Notes: a model not told the origin generated them from the sequence alone. A DNA stretch of 64,000 bases from Pseudomonadota bacterium (GCA_021799355.1 JAJZAQ010000007.1:20354-84353), one strand, 5' to 3'. Shown: positions 28,088 to 42,265, numbered from the stretch's first letter. Program-made: numbers and translations.

Positions 28088-29152
28088 TTACATCACCGCG
28101 TTGAATACATAGCCCACGACAATGATGCCTGCCGCCACCACTGTGGCGAACAGCGCGATCAGCCTGGGTTTCATCACTTTTTTGAGAATCATGAATTCCG
28201 GGAAGGACAAGGCGGTCACGGCCATCATGAACGCCAGGGTCGTGCCCAGCGCCGCGCCCTTGCCCAGCAGCGCCTGCACCACCGGGATGATCCCGGCAGC
28301 GTTGGAATACATCGGCACGCCGATGAGCACCGCCAGCGGCACTGACCACCACGCGCTCTTGCCCATCAGGTGCGCCATGAAGTCCTGCGGCACATAGCCG
28401 TGGATCCACGCGCCCACACCGACGCCGGCGACGATGTACGGCGCGACCTTGAGCACGATGTCGCGCACATGCCTCCACCCCTGGGCGAAACGCGCCTGCC
28501 AGCTCATCCCGGTGTCTTCGCCGTGCACCGCAGGAATGTCGAACACCCACGGCTCGACGAGTTTGACCGGGTTCATGCGCCCGATCACCACGCCGGCGAC
28601 GATGGCCACGGCCAGCCCGAGACCGAGGTAAAGCGCGGCGATTTTCCAGCCGAACATGCCAAATAGCAGCGCCAGCGCCACTTCGTTGACCATCGGCGCC
28701 GACACCAGGAAGGAAAACGTCACCCCCAGCGGCACGCCGGCGGTGAGAAAGCCGATGAACAAGGGCACCGCCGAGCACGAACAGAACGGCGTGACGATGC
28801 CCAGTGTGGCAGCGAGCACATTGCCCACGCCCTGGCGCTTGCCGGCAAGGATGGCACGGGTGCGCTCCGGCGTGAAAAAGGTCTGGATCACGCCGACGAC
28901 AAACACGATCAGCGCCAGCAACAGCAGCACCTTGGGCACCTCAAAAATGAAAAAGCTCACCGCGCCGTACAGATGGCCGTTCGGTGCCATGCCGGTCGCC
29001 GCAGCCAGCCAGCGCATGACCGCGTCGGTGGCCGGTTCCAACTGGCTGTAGACAACGAACCAGCCCAGCACATACAGCACCGGCAGCACCCAGGCGCGCC
29101 AGGCGGCGGGGGCCGTCGTGCGCACGGTCGAAGGTTGGACTTGGGTGTTCAT
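28088..29152 (-). CDS. DUF318/UPF0718 family permease (YraQ/ArsP-like)
   Basis: A 354-residue permease with about eight membrane segments. Two family hallmarks are visible: TPFCSCSAVPLFIGFLTAGVPLGVTFSFLVSAPMVNEVAL in the first half and YSNAAGIIPVVQALLGKGAALGTTLAFMMAVTALSFPE in the second. The family includes ArsP, an efflux permease for trivalent organoarsenicals, and the uncharacterised YraQ. Cysteines in FCSCS are conserved in both, so they do not settle substrate. It is first in an operon with a CxxC mini-thioredoxin and an HbpS-like protein, about 10 kb from arsenite oxidase genes. Start ATG 29152 gives MNTQVQPSTV. Confidence 0.85.
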   Translation of the reverse strand: MNTQVQPSTVRTTAPAAWRAWVLPVLYVLGWFVVYSQLEPATDAVMRWLAAATGMAPNGHLYGAVSFFIFEVPKVLLLLALIVFVVGVIQTFFTPERTRAILAGKRQGVGNVLAATLGIVTPFCSCSAVPLFIGFLTAGVPLGVTFSFLVSAPMVNEVALALLFGMFGWKIAALYLGLGLAVAIVAGVVIGRMNPVKLVEPWVFDIPAVHGEDTGMSWQARFAQGWRHVRDIVLKVAPYIVAGVGVGAWIHGYVPQDFMAHLMGKSAWWSVPLAVLIGVPMYSNAAGIIPVVQALLGKGAALGTTLAFMMAVTALSFPEFMILKKVMKPRLIALFATVVAAGIIVVGYVFNAVM

Positions 29153-29315
29153 GACAACTCTGTTCCTTTGCACAAAAACCGCGAAGGTGCGGTCTACCCG
29201 TGAAGACGAACGCGGGTGAAAAAGGATGCAGCTCATCCGCCCGATGGGCCATGCGCCCGCACGGCGACACGCCGGTGGCGGAAAGCGCCGCGCAGCACAG
29301 AGGCGGCGCGCAGAC

Positions 29316-29340
29316 GAAAACGCCCCGCGGTGCGGGGCGT
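29316..29340 (-). terminator. rho-independent terminator of clpSA
   Basis: A perfect 9-bp stem ACGCCCCGC/GCGGGGCGT (29320-29328 and 29332-29340) with a 3-nt loop. Read leftward it is followed by TTTT. It lies 70 bp past the clpA stop codon in the right orientation. Confidence 0.82.
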
Positions 29341-29409
29341 CTGGAGATTTTCGCTGGCGGCAGCGGACCCGCCGTCAGCAGTCGATCGAGTGTGCCGATG
29401 CGGCGCGGT

Positions 29410-31722
29410 TCACGCTGCTGCGTCCTCGGCTTCTTTTTTGCGTGGCCTGGGCTCCAGCGGGGTGATGTCCAGCTTGATGCGGTCTTTTTCCGCCGCGGTC
29501 GGGTCGATATCCACCGACACGCGGCCGCCATCGACCAGCCGGCCGAACAGCAGTTCGTCGGCCAGCGCCCGCCGCAGCGTGTCCTGGATCAGCCGCTGCA
29601 TCGGCCGCGCCCCCATCAGCGGGTCGAACCCGGCCTTGGCCAAGTATTTGCGCAACGCGTCGGAGAAGGAGATTTCCACCTTCTTTTCCGCGAGCTGGGC
29701 TTCGAGCTGCAGCAGGAATTTGTCGACCACGCGCAGAATCACGGCTTCGTCGAGCGGCTTGAAGCTGATGATGGCATCGAGCCGGTTGCGGAACTCGGGC
29801 GAGAAGAGGCGTTTGATGTCGGCCATTTCATCGCCCTGCTCGCGCCGGGTGGTAAAACCGATGGTCGATTTCTGCATGGTCTCCGCGCCGGCGTTGGTCG
29901 TCATGATGAGGATGACGTTGCGGAAATCCGCCTTGCGGCCGTTGTTGTCGGTCAGCGTGCCGCTGTCCATCACCTGCAGCAGAACGTTGAACACATCCGG
30001 GTGCGCCTTTTCGATTTCGTCGAGCAGCAATACCGCGTGCGGCTTCTTGGTCACGGCCTCGGTCAACAACCCGCCCTGGTCGAAGCCGACATAACCCGGC
30101 GGCGCGCCGATCAGCCGTGACACCGTGTGCCGCTCCATATATTCCGACATATCGAAACGGATGAGTTCGACACCCAGGGTGAACGCCAACTGCCGCGCCA
30201 CTTCGGTCTTGCCGACACCGGTGGGGCCGCTGAACAGAAACGCACCGATCGGCTTGTCGGGCTTGCCCAACCCGGAGCGCGCCATTTTGATCGCCGCGGC
30301 CAGCGCGTCGATCGCCGCATCCTGACCGAAGACGACGTTTTTCAGGTCGCGGTCGAGGTTTTTCAGCTTGGCACGGTCGTCGGTGGTCACGCTGTGCACC
30401 GGCACCCGGGCGATCTTGGAAATGATTTCCTCGATTTCGATTTTGCCGATGGTCTTTTTCTGCTTGCTCTTGGGCAGGATACGCTGCGCTGCACCGGCTT
30501 CGTCGATGACGTCGATCGCCTTGTCGGGCAGATGCCGGTCGTTGATGTACTTGGCCGACAGCTCCGCAGCAGCCGACAGCGCGCCGGGCGAATACTTCAC
30601 CCCGTGGTGCTCCTCGAAACGCGATTTCAGGCCGCGCAGGATCTCCACCGTCTGCTGCACGCTAGGCTCGACGACGTCGATTTTCTGGAAGCGACGCGAC
30701 AGCGCGGCATCCTTCTCGAAAATTCCCCGGTATTCGGTGAACGTCGTGGCGCCAATGCAACGCAACTGCCCGGAAGACAGCGCAGGCTTGAGCAGGTTGC
30801 TGGCGTCGAGCGTGCCGCCCGACGCCGAGCCGGCACCGATCAGGGTGTGGATTTCATCGATGAACAGAATCGCGTGCGGCTTGTCCTTGAGCTGTTTGAG
30901 CACGGCCTTGAGCCGCTGCTCGAAATCGCCACGGTATTTGGTGCCGGCCAGCAATGCGCCCATGTCGAGCGAATACACCACCGCATCTTCGAGGATGGCG
31001 GGCACCTGCCCCTCGGTGATGCGCCAGGCCAGCCCCTCGGCGATTGCCGTCTTGCCCACCCCGGCCTCGCCGACGAGCAGCGGGTTGTTTTTGCGCCGCC
31101 GGCACAGCACCTGGATGACGCGCTCGACCTCCTGCTCACGGCCGATCAGCGGGTCGATCTTGCCCTGCTGCGCCAGCGCGTTGAGGTTCTGCGTGAACTG
31201 ATCCAGCGGCGATTCCTTCGCTTCCTTGTCCTCTGCCGATTCCTCGTTCGCATTCGACGCGGACTTTGCCGGCTCGACGGGTTCGGATTTGCGGATGCCG
31301 TGCGACAGGAAGTTGACCACGTCCAGCCGCGTCACCCCCTGCTGGTGCAGGTAGTACACCGCATGCGAGTCTTTTTCGCTGAAAATCGCCACCAGCACGT
31401 TGGCGCCGGTGACCTCTTTTTTGCCGTTGGAGGTCGACTGCACGTGCATGATGGCGCGCTGGATCACCCGCTGGAACCCCAGCGTCGGCTGCGTGTCGAC
31501 ATCGTCCGCGCCCGGGACGATGGGGGTGTTTTCCTTGATGAACGCGGTCAGGCTTTTACGCAGATCGTCCAGGTTGGCCGAACAGGCGCGCAGCACTTCG
31601 GCGGCAGACGGGTTGTCCAGCAGCGCGAGCAGCAGGTGCTCGACGGTGATGAATTCGTGGCGCTGCTGCCGCGCCTCGACAAAAGCCATATGCAGGCTGA
31701 CTTCCAGTTCTTGCGCAATCAT
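29410..31722 (-). CDS. clpA: ATP-dependent Clp protease ATP-binding subunit ClpA
   Basis: A 770-residue AAA+ unfoldase that feeds substrates to ClpP. The N-domain starts IAQELEVSLHMAFVEARQQRHEFITVEHLLLALL. D1 has Walker A GEAGVGKT and D2 has GPTGVGKT. The ClpP-docking loop is visible as STIGFTTRR in place of the usual IGL. ATG at 31722 lies six bases after AGGAGG. It follows clpS by 10 bp, the standard clpS-clpA operon. Confidence 0.97.
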   Translation of the reverse strand: MIAQELEVSLHMAFVEARQQRHEFITVEHLLLALLDNPSAAEVLRACSANLDDLRKSLTAFIKENTPIVPGADDVDTQPTLGFQRVIQRAIMHVQSTSNGKKEVTGANVLVAIFSEKDSHAVYYLHQQGVTRLDVVNFLSHGIRKSEPVEPAKSASNANEESAEDKEAKESPLDQFTQNLNALAQQGKIDPLIGREQEVERVIQVLCRRRKNNPLLVGEAGVGKTAIAEGLAWRITEGQVPAILEDAVVYSLDMGALLAGTKYRGDFEQRLKAVLKQLKDKPHAILFIDEIHTLIGAGSASGGTLDASNLLKPALSSGQLRCIGATTFTEYRGIFEKDAALSRRFQKIDVVEPSVQQTVEILRGLKSRFEEHHGVKYSPGALSAAAELSAKYINDRHLPDKAIDVIDEAGAAQRILPKSKQKKTIGKIEIEEIISKIARVPVHSVTTDDRAKLKNLDRDLKNVVFGQDAAIDALAAAIKMARSGLGKPDKPIGAFLFSGPTGVGKTEVARQLAFTLGVELIRFDMSEYMERHTVSRLIGAPPGYVGFDQGGLLTEAVTKKPHAVLLLDEIEKAHPDVFNVLLQVMDSGTLTDNNGRKADFRNVILIMTTNAGAETMQKSTIGFTTRREQGDEMADIKRLFSPEFRNRLDAIISFKPLDEAVILRVVDKFLLQLEAQLAEKKVEISFSDALRKYLAKAGFDPLMGARPMQRLIQDTLRRALADELLFGRLVDGGRVSVDIDPTAAEKDRIKLDITPLEPRPRKKEAEDAAA

Positions 31723-31732
31723 CACGAGCCTC

Positions 31733-32062
31733 CTAAATGGCTTCCATCACACACTGCAAAGGGTGACCGGCCTGACGGGCCGCTCCGATCACCTGTTCCA
31801 CCTTGGTTGCCGCGATGTCACGGGTATAAACCCCGCAGACACCACGCCCCTCCTGGTGCACTTTTAACATGATTTGCGTCGCGGTTTCGCGGTCCTTGTT
31901 GAAAAAGTGCTGGATCACGGCGACGACGAATTCCATCGGCGTGAAGTTGTCGTTGAGCAACACGACCTGGTACATCGCCGGCGGTTTGACCCGCAGCGTC
32001 TGCCGCTCGACGACCACCGAGCCGCCATCGTCGGGATGGGGAGAATGAGATGCAGCAACCAT
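31733..32062 (-). CDS. clpS: ATP-dependent Clp protease adaptor ClpS
   Basis: A 109-residue N-end-rule adaptor that delivers N-degron substrates to ClpA. Core motifs are [24 protein letters not shown], the degron pocket region ending in the conserved His of [22 protein letters not shown], and [14 protein letters not shown] flexible 25-residue N-terminus precedes the core, as expected. The ATG at 32062 has no obvious ribosome binding site, so start is moderately certain. Co-transcribed with clpA. Confidence 0.95.
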   Translation of the reverse strand: MVAASHSPHPDDGGSVVVERQTLRVKPPAMYQVVLLNDNFTPMEFVVAVIQHFFNKDRETATQIMLKVHQEGRGVCGVYTRDIAATKVEQVIGAARQAGHPLQCVMEAI

Positions 32063-32214
32063 GGTCAAAATTGTAGGGAGAACCGCCAGTCTCTGGATGC
32101 CGTACAGGGTATTTCCGGACGGTGGCGACAGACCTGGTCGGCGCTCTCGTCCCCCACATTTGCGGCAGCGCAATGGAAATACAAGAGACCGCCTGCGCAT
32201 CGGGTTGCCCAAAC

Positions 32215-32240
32215 AAAAACCGCCAGGACTGGCGGTTTTT
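32215..32240. terminator. bidirectional intrinsic terminator after icd
   Basis: AAAAACCGCCAG and CTGGCGGTTTTT (32215-32226, 32229-32240) form a perfect 12-bp stem around a 2-nt centre, with an A-run on one side and a T-run on the other. It lies 24 bp past the icd stop and would end leftward icd transcripts before clpS; it can work in both directions. Confidence 0.88.
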
Positions 32241-32263
32241 GGACTGCGTGGCGCTGCGGCGGT

Positions 32264-33514
<1,251 letters not shown>

Positions 33515-33577
33515 GAGCGGAGTCTCCTTGAGTGACGATGCGGCCATTCTATGCTGCCGCCCGCGCCGGATGAAACA

Positions 33578-33611
33578 GTCTTGTATATGACATAAGACCA
33601 GAGTCTGTTCA
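33578..33611 (-). promoter_or_regulatory. candidate icd promoter with overlapping inverted repeat
   Basis: Reading leftward, TGAACA (33606-33611) and TATACA (33582-33587) are spaced by 18 bp and could be -35 and -10 hexamers, each matching consensus at four of six positions. A 21-bp imperfect inverted repeat (33578-33598, ends GTCTT and AAGAC) covers the -10 region, which would suit a repressor. Both are read by eye; no factor is assigned. Confidence 0.4.
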
Positions 33612-36600
33612 CCCTGCCGTGCACGCGTGCTGCGCCCACGCCGCCTGCAGCGCCTGCGCCGTATGCCCGGGAGCGCCGGGGCGCAGGAATGCACTCACCG
33701 GGCCCTGCATCACCAGCCGGCCACCGCCCTGACCGCCTTCCGGGCCGAGATCGATCAGCCAGTCGGCGTTGGCCATCAGGTCCAGATCGTGTTCGATGAC
33801 GATCACCGTCTGACCGCCGTCGGTCAGACGGTGCAACACGCGGATGAGCTTTTCCACGTCGGTCTTGTGCAACCCCACCGTGGGTTCATCGAGCACGTAA
33901 ACCGTCGGCCGCGCCGCCGGATTGGCGAGTTCGGCCACCAGTTTGATGCGCTGCGCCTCGCCGCCGGACAAAAACGGGCTGGGCTGGCCCAGCGGCAGAT
34001 AGCCCAGACCGACGTCCTGCAACAGCCTGAGCGCGTGGTGCAGCTTACGGTGCGCGGAAAAAAACTCTGCAGCTTCGTCGACCTCCATCTGCAACACCTC
34101 CCCGGCGTTGCGTCCGCGCAGCCGCACTGCCAGGGTGTCAGGGTTGAAACGCAGACCGTTGCACTCGGTGCAGGGCACGGTGACGTCGGGCAGGAAGTTC
34201 ATTTCCACCTTCACCGCCCCCTGCCCTTCGCACACCGGGCAACGTCCGGCGCCGGTGTTGAACGAAAACCGGCTGGCGGTGTAGCCGCGAATCCGCGCCT
34301 CCTCGGTGTTGGCAAACAACTGGCGGATGCCATCCCACAGTCCGAGATAGGTGGCGGCGCACGAACGCGGCGTTTTGCCAATCGGCGTCTGGTCGACTTC
34401 GAGCACGCGATCGAGTCCTTCCCAGCCGTCCAGACCGCTGGCCCCCTGCAGCGCGCCGGGGTCGCCGCCGATGCGCTGACGCAACGCAGGCAGCAGCACG
34501 TCGCGCGCCAGCGTCGATTTGCCCGAACCCGACACACCGGTGACCACGGTCAGCCGCCCCCGCGGAAACTGCACGTCGATGCCGCGCAGATTGTGCCGCT
34601 GCGCACCGCGCAGGTGGATCGCCGGGCTGTCGGCGGTGGTCGCCGGTCGCGGCTGCAGCGGCCACGGCATCGGCGCGAGCAGGCTGCGCAGCGTCGGCGT
34701 GTCACTGCGCGCCAACACCTGCGCCAGCGGCCCGCTGGCGACGACCTGCCCGCCACGCCGTCCGGCACCGGGGCCGATGTCGATCAGCCAGTCGGCCCGG
34801 CGCATGGTGTCCTCGTCGTGCTCGACCACGACCAGGGTGTTGCCCTTGGCCTTGAGCGCCGCCAGCGCATCGAGCAGGATGCGGTTGTCGCGCGGGTGCA
34901 GGCCGATGGTCGGCTCGTCGAGCACGTAGCACACCCCGCGCAGATTGCTGCCGAGTTGCGCCGCCAGACGGATGCGCTGCGCCTCGCCGCCCGACAGCGT
35001 CGGCGCGGCGCGGTCCAGCCCGAGATAGCCCAGGCCGACCTGGCGTAAAAATTCCAGCCGGGTGCGGATTTCGGCCAACGCATCGCGCGCGATGTCGGCT
35101 TCCCGCGGGCTGAGTTCGAGCCGGGCAAACCATTGCGCCGCGTCGTCGACGTCGCGCGCGGTGAGCTGGGCGATCGACTCGCCGCGAAACCGCACCGCCA
35201 GGCTGTCGCGGTTGAGCCGCGCGCCGTGACAGGCGGGACACTCCGCGCCCGCAGCGCCTGCAGCCGCCCGGCCTGTGGCCGCCGGCGCGGGTTCGGCGGC
35301 GTCCAGCCAGGCCTGCTCCTCGCCGCTTTGCGTAGCGTCGAACCCGGCGAGAACTTCGCCGGTGCCGAAGCATGTCGGACACCAGCCGCTGGGCGAGTTG
35401 TACGAAAACTGCCGCGGGTCGAGCTCGCGGAAGCTGCGCCCGCACCCCGGGCAGGCGCGTTTGGTCGACAGCAGTCGGCTGTGCATCGGCGGCGCAGCGG
35501 GGTCTCCGCGCATCACCGCGGCCAGCCCGTCCAGCGGGCCAAGCACCAGCACCACGCCCTTGCCCAGCGCCAGGGTGCGGCGCAGCAGGTCGCGCAGCGC
35601 CTCCTCGTTGTCGGCGCGCACGGTGATGTCGCCGACGGGCAGCTCGATGGTGTGCTCCTTGAAGCGGTCCAGCCGCGGCCACGGCTCGGTCGGCACGAAG
35701 CCGCCATCCACCCGCAGATGGGTATAGCCCATGCTGCGCGCCCACACCGCCAGATCGGTGTAATAGCCTTTGCGCTGCACCACCAGCGGGGCGAGCAGAC
35801 CGATGCGCTGCCCGCGCCAGTCGCGCAGCAGTTGCGCGGCGATGGCCTCCATGCTCTGCGGCTCGATCGGGATGTTGCAATCCGGGCAATACTGCGTGCC
35901 GCATTTGGCGTAGATCAGGCGCAGGAAGTGGTAAGCCTCGGTCAGCGTGCCCACCGTGCTCTTGCGCCCGCCGCGGCTGGTGCGCTGCTCGATGGCGACG
36001 GTGGGCGGGATGCCGACGATGGCCTCGACGTCCGGCGGCGGCGCCGGCTGGACGAACTGCCGCGCGTAGGCGTTGATCGATTCGAGGTAACGCCGCTGGC
36101 CCTCGGAAAACAGCACGTCGAACGCCAGTGTCGATTTGCCCGAGCCGGACACACCGGTGATCACCGTCATCTGCCCGCGCGGAATGTCCACATCGACCGC
36201 GCGCAAATTGTGTTCGCGCGCCTGGCGGATGGCGATGAACCCCGCCTTGCCCGCACGCAGCGCGCTGGCCAGGTGCGGCCCGACGGTTTCGTCCGACGCA
36301 TCGGGTTCGGCGGCGCGCAGCATCAGGGCGGCGTTGGCCGCAGGCTCCGGGCGGTAGGCCGTGGCGACCGCCTGGCTGGCGTCCGGCGATGGCGTCGCCT
36401 GCTGCCGGCGCCAGGCGGCATCGGCGGCCAGCGCGCGCCCGGTGAACGACGGCGCGTACCCCGCCAACGCATCGGGCGGCCCGGCGAACACCACCCGCCC
36501 GCCGGCGTCGCCGCCCTCCGGGCCGAGGTCGATGACCCAGTCGCTGGCGGCGATGACGTCCAGGTTGTGCTCGATGACCAGCACGCTGTGCCCGCCGTCG

Positions 36601-39404
36601 AGCAGTTTGCGCAGCGCGCGCAACAGACGGGCGACGTCGTCGAAGTGCAGCCCGGTGGTCGGCTCGTCGACCAGGAAGAGAGTCCCTTTGCGTGCCAAAC
36701 CACCGCGGGTTTTGCCCGCTTCGGCGAGAAAGCCGGCGAGTTTGAGCCGCTGCGCCTCGCCGCCGGACAGCGTCGGCGTCGGCTGTCCCAGCCGCAGGTA
36801 ATCCAGGCCGACGTCGGCCAGCGCGCGCAGCGGCCGGGTGATGTCGGCGTGGGCGGAGAAACGCTGCAGCGCCTGCGCCACGGTGAGGTCGAGGACGTCG
36901 GCAATGGTCAGACCGTCGGCCTCGCCGGGAAGCGGCAGACGCAGTTCGAGGATTTCGGCGCGGTAACGCTTGCCGTTGCACTCCGGGCAGCGCAGGTAGA
37001 CGTCGGAGAGGAACTGCATCTCGACGTGCTCGAAGCCCGACCCGCCGCATGCCGGGCAGCGACCGTCGCCGCTGTTGAAACTGAACGTGCCCGCGGTATA
37101 GCCACGCTCGCGCGCCTGCGGCAGCGCGGCGAACAGCGCACGCACGCCGTCGAATGCGCCGACGAAGCTCACCGGGTTGGATCGGGCGGTTTTGCCGATG
37201 GGCGACTGGTCGACCAGCACGACGTCGGCCAGTTGCTCGCTGCCCAGCAGCGCGTCGTGCTCGCCCGGCGGCGGCGCGGCCTTGCCCAGCGCGCGCGCCA
37301 GCGCGGGGTAGAGCACGTCGCCGACCAGGGTGGATTTGCCGCAGCCGGACACGCCGGTGACGGCAGTCAGCGCCCCCAGCGGAATGGCCACGTCGATCGA
37401 CCGGAGGTTGTGCGCGCGCACGCCCTGCAGGATCAACCGCGGCGCGAGCAGGCTGCCGTCAGCGTCGCAGCGCAGCGCCCGGCGGCGCGGCAGTGCGCTG
37501 GCGGCCTGCTCCTGCCCACGCAGGTAACGCGCGGTGAGCGTGTCGGCCTGCAGCATGCGCTGCAGCGTGCCTTGGAACACGATCTGCCCACCGCGCTCGC
37601 CGGGGCCCGGGCCGAGTTCGAGCAGCCAGTCGGCGGTGCGCATGAGCTGTGGGTCGTGCTCGACGATGAGCAGCGAATTGCCCGCCTCGTTGAGCCGGCG
37701 CAACACGCCGCTCAAGCGGTCGAGGTCGCGCGGGTGCAGACCGATGGACGGTTCGTCGAGCACGAACAGGGTCTGCGTCAGCGCCGTGCCCAGCGCCGTG
37801 GTCAGGTTGATGCGCTGCACCTCGCCGCCCGACAGCGTGCGCGACTGCCGGTCCAGCGTCAGGTAATCGAGGCCGACGTCGCCGAGAAAGCGCAGCCGCG
37901 AACGGATGTTGTCGAGCAGCATGCCGCTGGCCGCCGCGGCCAGATCGGGCAGGTCCAGATCGGCAAACAGCTCGCGCAGCCGGCCGATGGGCAGGCCGTT
38001 GATGTCGTGCAGATTCAGCCCGGGCAGCGTCGCCAGCCTGTCCTCGCTCCACTGCACGCCGACAGGGCGAAAGCGCCGGTAGGCCTCGCCACCGTCGTCT
38101 GCCGGGCGCAGCGCGCGTTCGGCCTGCTGCGCCGAGCCGATGCGCCAGAGCAGCGCCTCGGTTTTCAGCCGTGCCCCGGCGCATGCCGGGCAGACGGTGT
38201 AGCTGCGGTACTTCGACAGCAGCACGCGCACGTGCATTTTGTAAGTACGGCTTTCCAGCCAGTCGAAGTAACGGCGCACCCCGTAGAACTGCCGCTGCCA
38301 GTCGCCGCGCCAGTCCGGGTCACCGTCGATCACCCAGGCGCGCTCGCGGGCGGTCAGCTCGGCCCACGGCACGTCCAGCCGCACCCCGGCCTGCGGCGCG
38401 TAACGCTCCAGGTCGGTCTGGCATTCGGCAAAACTCGGCGTCTGCCATGGCTTGACCGCGCCGCCACGCAGCGTTTTGCGCCCATCTGGGATGACCAGAT
38501 CGAGATCGACTCCGATCACCCGGCCGAAACCGCGGCAGGTGTCGCACGCCCCCACCGGCGAATTGAAGCTGAACAGCCCCGGGCTGGGATCGCGGTAGGT
38601 GATGTCGCAGTCTGCGCAATGCAACTCGGACGAGTAGTGCCAGCGCAGCGTCGGCGTGGTGTCACCGCCCAACCCGCGCACCTCGATGCGTCCACGGCCC
38701 AGGCGCAGCGCGGCTTCCACCGCGGCAGTCAGCCGCGCCGGGTCGTCGGTGGGCAGCCGCAGCCTGTCCTGCACCACGTCGAGCACCGTGCCCTGCGCCG
38801 TGCGGCGTTCGCCGAGAAGCCGGGTATAGCCCTGCGCGGCGAGCTGCTGCGTGATGTCTGCCACCGTCATCCCGGGCGGCACGGCGACGGCGAACACCAC
38901 GGCGCAACGCAGCCCGCCGTCGTACCGCCGGGCGCGGCGCTGCACGTCGGCGGTGATGCTCGACGCCGAATCGCGCCGCACCGGCGCACCGCAGTTGCGG
39001 CAGTACAGCGTGGCCGCGCGGGCAAACAGCAGTTTGAGATGATCGGCCAGCTCGGTCATCGTGCCGACCGTCGAGCGCGATGTGCGTACCGGGTTGGTCT
39101 GGTCGATGGCGATGGCCGGGGGAATGCCGTCGATGCGGTCGGCCTGCGGCCGGTCCATGCGGTCGAGGAACTGGCGGGCGTATGGCGAGAAGGTTTCGAC
39201 GTAGCGCCTCTGCCCCTCGGCGTACACAGTGTCGAACGCCAGCGAGCTCTTGCCCGAGCCTGACACACCGGTGACGACGACGATTTTGCCCAGCGGGATG
39301 CGCAAGTCGAGGTGTTTGAGGTTGTTCTGCCGCACGCCGTAAAGGGCGATCGCGGGTTCCTCGCCGGCCGGGGCTGCTGGATCGGAAGGGGGAGTCTGCG
39401 TCAT
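33609..39404 (-). CDS. double-length UvrA-like excinuclease ABC subunit (four ABC heads)
   Basis: A 1931-residue protein, about twice a normal UvrA (about 940). It has four Walker A sites: [13 protein letters not shown] near residue 46, [13 protein letters not shown] near 685, [13 protein letters not shown] near 1086 and [13 protein letters not shown] near 1625. It also has four LSGG(E)-type signatures, so it looks like two complete UvrA units joined head to tail. Each half has UvrA zinc modules (such as [12 protein letters not shown] and [12 protein letters not shown]). The UvrB-interaction region of each half departs from canonical UvrA, so a standard uvrA probably exists elsewhere. ATG at 39404 begins at MTQTPP; earlier in-frame sequence to 39683 is not UvrA-like. 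Large UvrA forms are known in Burkholderiales; function beyond UvrA-like DNA binding is open. Confidence 0.92.
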   Translation of the reverse strand: MTQTPPSDPAAPAGEEPAIALYGVRQNNLKHLDLRIPLGKIVVVTGVSGSGKSSLAFDTVYAEGQRRYVETFSPYARQFLDRMDRPQADRIDGIPPAIAIDQTNPVRTSRSTVGTMTELADHLKLLFARAATLYCRNCGAPVRRDSASSITADVQRRARRYDGGLRCAVVFAVAVPPGMTVADITQQLAAQGYTRLLGERRTAQGTVLDVVQDRLRLPTDDPARLTAAVEAALRLGRGRIEVRGLGGDTTPTLRWHYSSELHCADCDITYRDPSPGLFSFNSPVGACDTCRGFGRVIGVDLDLVIPDGRKTLRGGAVKPWQTPSFAECQTDLERYAPQAGVRLDVPWAELTARERAWVIDGDPDWRGDWQRQFYGVRRYFDWLESRTYKMHVRVLLSKYRSYTVCPACAGARLKTEALLWRIGSAQQAERALRPADDGGEAYRRFRPVGVQWSEDRLATLPGLNLHDINGLPIGRLRELFADLDLPDLAAAASGMLLDNIRSRLRFLGDVGLDYLTLDRQSRTLSGGEVQRINLTTALGTALTQTLFVLDEPSIGLHPRDLDRLSGVLRRLNEAGNSLLIVEHDPQLMRTADWLLELGPGPGERGGQIVFQGTLQRMLQADTLTARYLRGQEQAASALPRRRALRCDADGSLLAPRLILQGVRAHNLRSIDVAIPLGALTAVTGVSGCGKSTLVGDVLYPALARALGKAAPPPGEHDALLGSEQLADVVLVDQSPIGKTARSNPVSFVGAFDGVRALFAALPQARERGYTAGTFSFNSGDGRCPACGGSGFEHVEMQFLSDVYLRCPECNGKRYRAEILELRLPLPGEADGLTIADVLDLTVAQALQRFSAHADITRPLRALADVGLDYLRLGQPTPTLSGGEAQRLKLAGFLAEAGKTRGGLARKGTLFLVDEPTTGLHFDDVARLLRALRKLLDGGHSVLVIEHNLDVIAASDWVIDLGPEGGDAGGRVVFAGPPDALAGYAPSFTGRALAADAAWRRQQATPSPDASQAVATAYRPEPAANAALMLRAAEPDASDETVGPHLASALRAGKAGFIAIRQAREHNLRAVDVDIPRGQMTVITGVSGSGKSTLAFDVLFSEGQRRYLESINAYARQFVQPAPPPDVEAIVGIPPTVAIEQRTSRGGRKSTVGTLTEAYHFLRLIYAKCGTQYCPDCNIPIEPQSMEAIAAQLLRDWRGQRIGLLAPLVVQRKGYYTDLAVWARSMGYTHLRVDGGFVPTEPWPRLDRFKEHTIELPVGDITVRADNEEALRDLLRRTLALGKGVVLVLGPLDGLAAVMRGDPAAPPMHSRLLSTKRACPGCGRSFRELDPRQFSYNSPSGWCPTCFGTGEVLAGFDATQSGEEQAWLDAAEPAPAATGRAAAGAAGAECPACHGARLNRDSLAVRFRGESIAQLTARDVDDAAQWFARLELSPREADIARDALAEIRTRLEFLRQVGLGYLGLDRAAPTLSGGEAQRIRLAAQLGSNLRGVCYVLDEPTIGLHPRDNRILLDALAALKAKGNTLVVVEHDEDTMRRADWLIDIGPGAGRRGGQVVASGPLAQVLARSDTPTLRSLLAPMPWPLQPRPATTADSPAIHLRGAQRHNLRGIDVQFPRGRLTVVTGVSGSGKSTLARDVLLPALRQRIGGDPGALQGASGLDGWEGLDRVLEVDQTPIGKTPRSCAATYLGLWDGIRQLFANTEEARIRGYTASRFSFNTGAGRCPVCEGQGAVKVEMNFLPDVTVPCTECNGLRFNPDTLAVRLRGRNAGEVLQMEVDEAAEFFSAHRKLHHALRLLQDVGLGYLPLGQPSPFLSGGEAQRIKLVAELANPAARPTVYVLDEPTVGLHKTDVEKLIRVLHRLTDGGQTVIVIEHDLDLMANADWLIDLGPEGGQGGGRLVMQGPVSAFLRPGAPGHTAQALQAAWAQHACTAG

Positions 39405-39516
39405 GCGGCCACTATACCGACAGCGCCCGGGGCCGCACCGCCGCGGGGGCTCTCCGGGCGACTGCGCAATTGCACATTGACATGCGTCCACGCGGGTTTG
39501 TAGGGCGCGTGCTGTA

Positions 39517-41328
<1,812 letters not shown>

Positions 41329-41425
41329 CCATGCGGCAGTCCACCGCGTGCCCGCTGCGGCGGGCAGGTTGGCGATGCGGCAAACCGATACGATTGACGT
41401 TTCGCGCCGGCGTCTGGATTTGTGC

Positions 41426-42265
41426 ATGACTTCGATCTCCACCCCTTACGAAGACCTGATGCGTCACGTCTTCACCCACGGCCAGGACAAGACCGACCGC
41501 ACCGGTGTCGGCACGCGCAGCGTGTTCGGCCATCAGATGCGTTTCGACCTGTCGGCCGGATTTCCGCTCATCACCACCAAGCGGGTGCACTTCAAAAGCG
41601 TCGCCTACGAGTTGCTGTGGTTTTTGCGCGGTGATTCCAACGTGCGCTGGCTGCAGGAGCACGGTGTGACCATCTGGGACGAATGGGCTGGGCCCGACGG
41701 CGAACTCGGACCGATCTACGGCGTGCAGTGGCGCTCGTGGCCGGCCCCCACGCCCGACGATCCACACCGCACCATCGACCAGATCAGCGAAGTGCTGCGG
41801 CAGCTGCGCACCCAGCCCGATTCGCGCCGCATCATCGTCAGCGCCTGGAACGTCGGCCAGATCGCCGAAATGGCCCTGCCGCCGTGCCACGCGTTGTTCC
41901 AGTTCTACGTCGCCCCGCCGCGCGCCGCGGGCGAACCGGGCCGGCTGAGCTGCCAGCTCTACCAGCGCAGCGCAGACATCTTTCTCGGCGTGCCGTTCAA
42001 CATCGCCAGCTATGCGCTGCTCACGCTGATGATCGCGCAGCAAACCGACCTGCTGCCGGGCGAATTCATCTGGACCGGGGGCGACTGCCATCTCTACAGC
42101 AACCATTTCGCCCAGGTGCAGGAGCAGCTCAGCCGCGCGCCCTACCCCTATCCCACGCTGGAATTCGCCCGCAGGCCGCCGACCCTGTTCGACTACACCT
42201 TCGACGACTTCGTGCTGAAAAACTACCAGCATCACCCGGCGATCAAGGCGCCGGTGGCGGTATGA
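41426..42265 (+). CDS. thyA: thymidylate synthase ThyA
   Basis: A 279-residue enzyme that methylates dUMP to dTMP using methylene-tetrahydrofolate. The active-site Cys is in [14 protein letters not shown]; the folate and nucleotide contacts are in [32 protein letters not shown] and [14 protein letters not shown]. It is about 15 residues longer than E. coli ThyA (264) because of short insertions, including one after [17 protein letters not shown] at 41426 starts [15 protein letters not shown], matching family starts. Its stop overlaps the folA start by ATGA, coupling the two reactions that make and recycle dihydrofolate. Confidence 0.97.
   Translation: MTSISTPYEDLMRHVFTHGQDKTDRTGVGTRSVFGHQMRFDLSAGFPLITTKRVHFKSVAYELLWFLRGDSNVRWLQEHGVTIWDEWAGPDGELGPIYGVQWRSWPAPTPDDPHRTIDQISEVLRQLRTQPDSRRIIVSAWNVGQIAEMALPPCHALFQFYVAPPRAAGEPGRLSCQLYQRSADIFLGVPFNIASYALLTLMIAQQTDLLPGEFIWTGGDCHLYSNHFAQVQEQLSRAPYPYPTLEFARRPPTLFDYTFDDFVLKNYQHHPAIKAPVAV

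Noticed and set aside
27825..28778. Apparent fusion of the HbpS-like gene with the permease
   Set aside because: The continuous frame crosses the thioredoxin-like and permease genes in a wrong frame; a signal peptide at 27824 marks the true start.
35133..39263. A 1376-codon open frame on the strand opposite the double uvrA
   Set aside because: It mirrors the codon structure of uvrA in a GC-rich genome and its translation is low-complexity with no recognisable domain. Similar antisense frames lie over ftsH, the RND pump, clpA, soeA and others and are rejected for the same reason.
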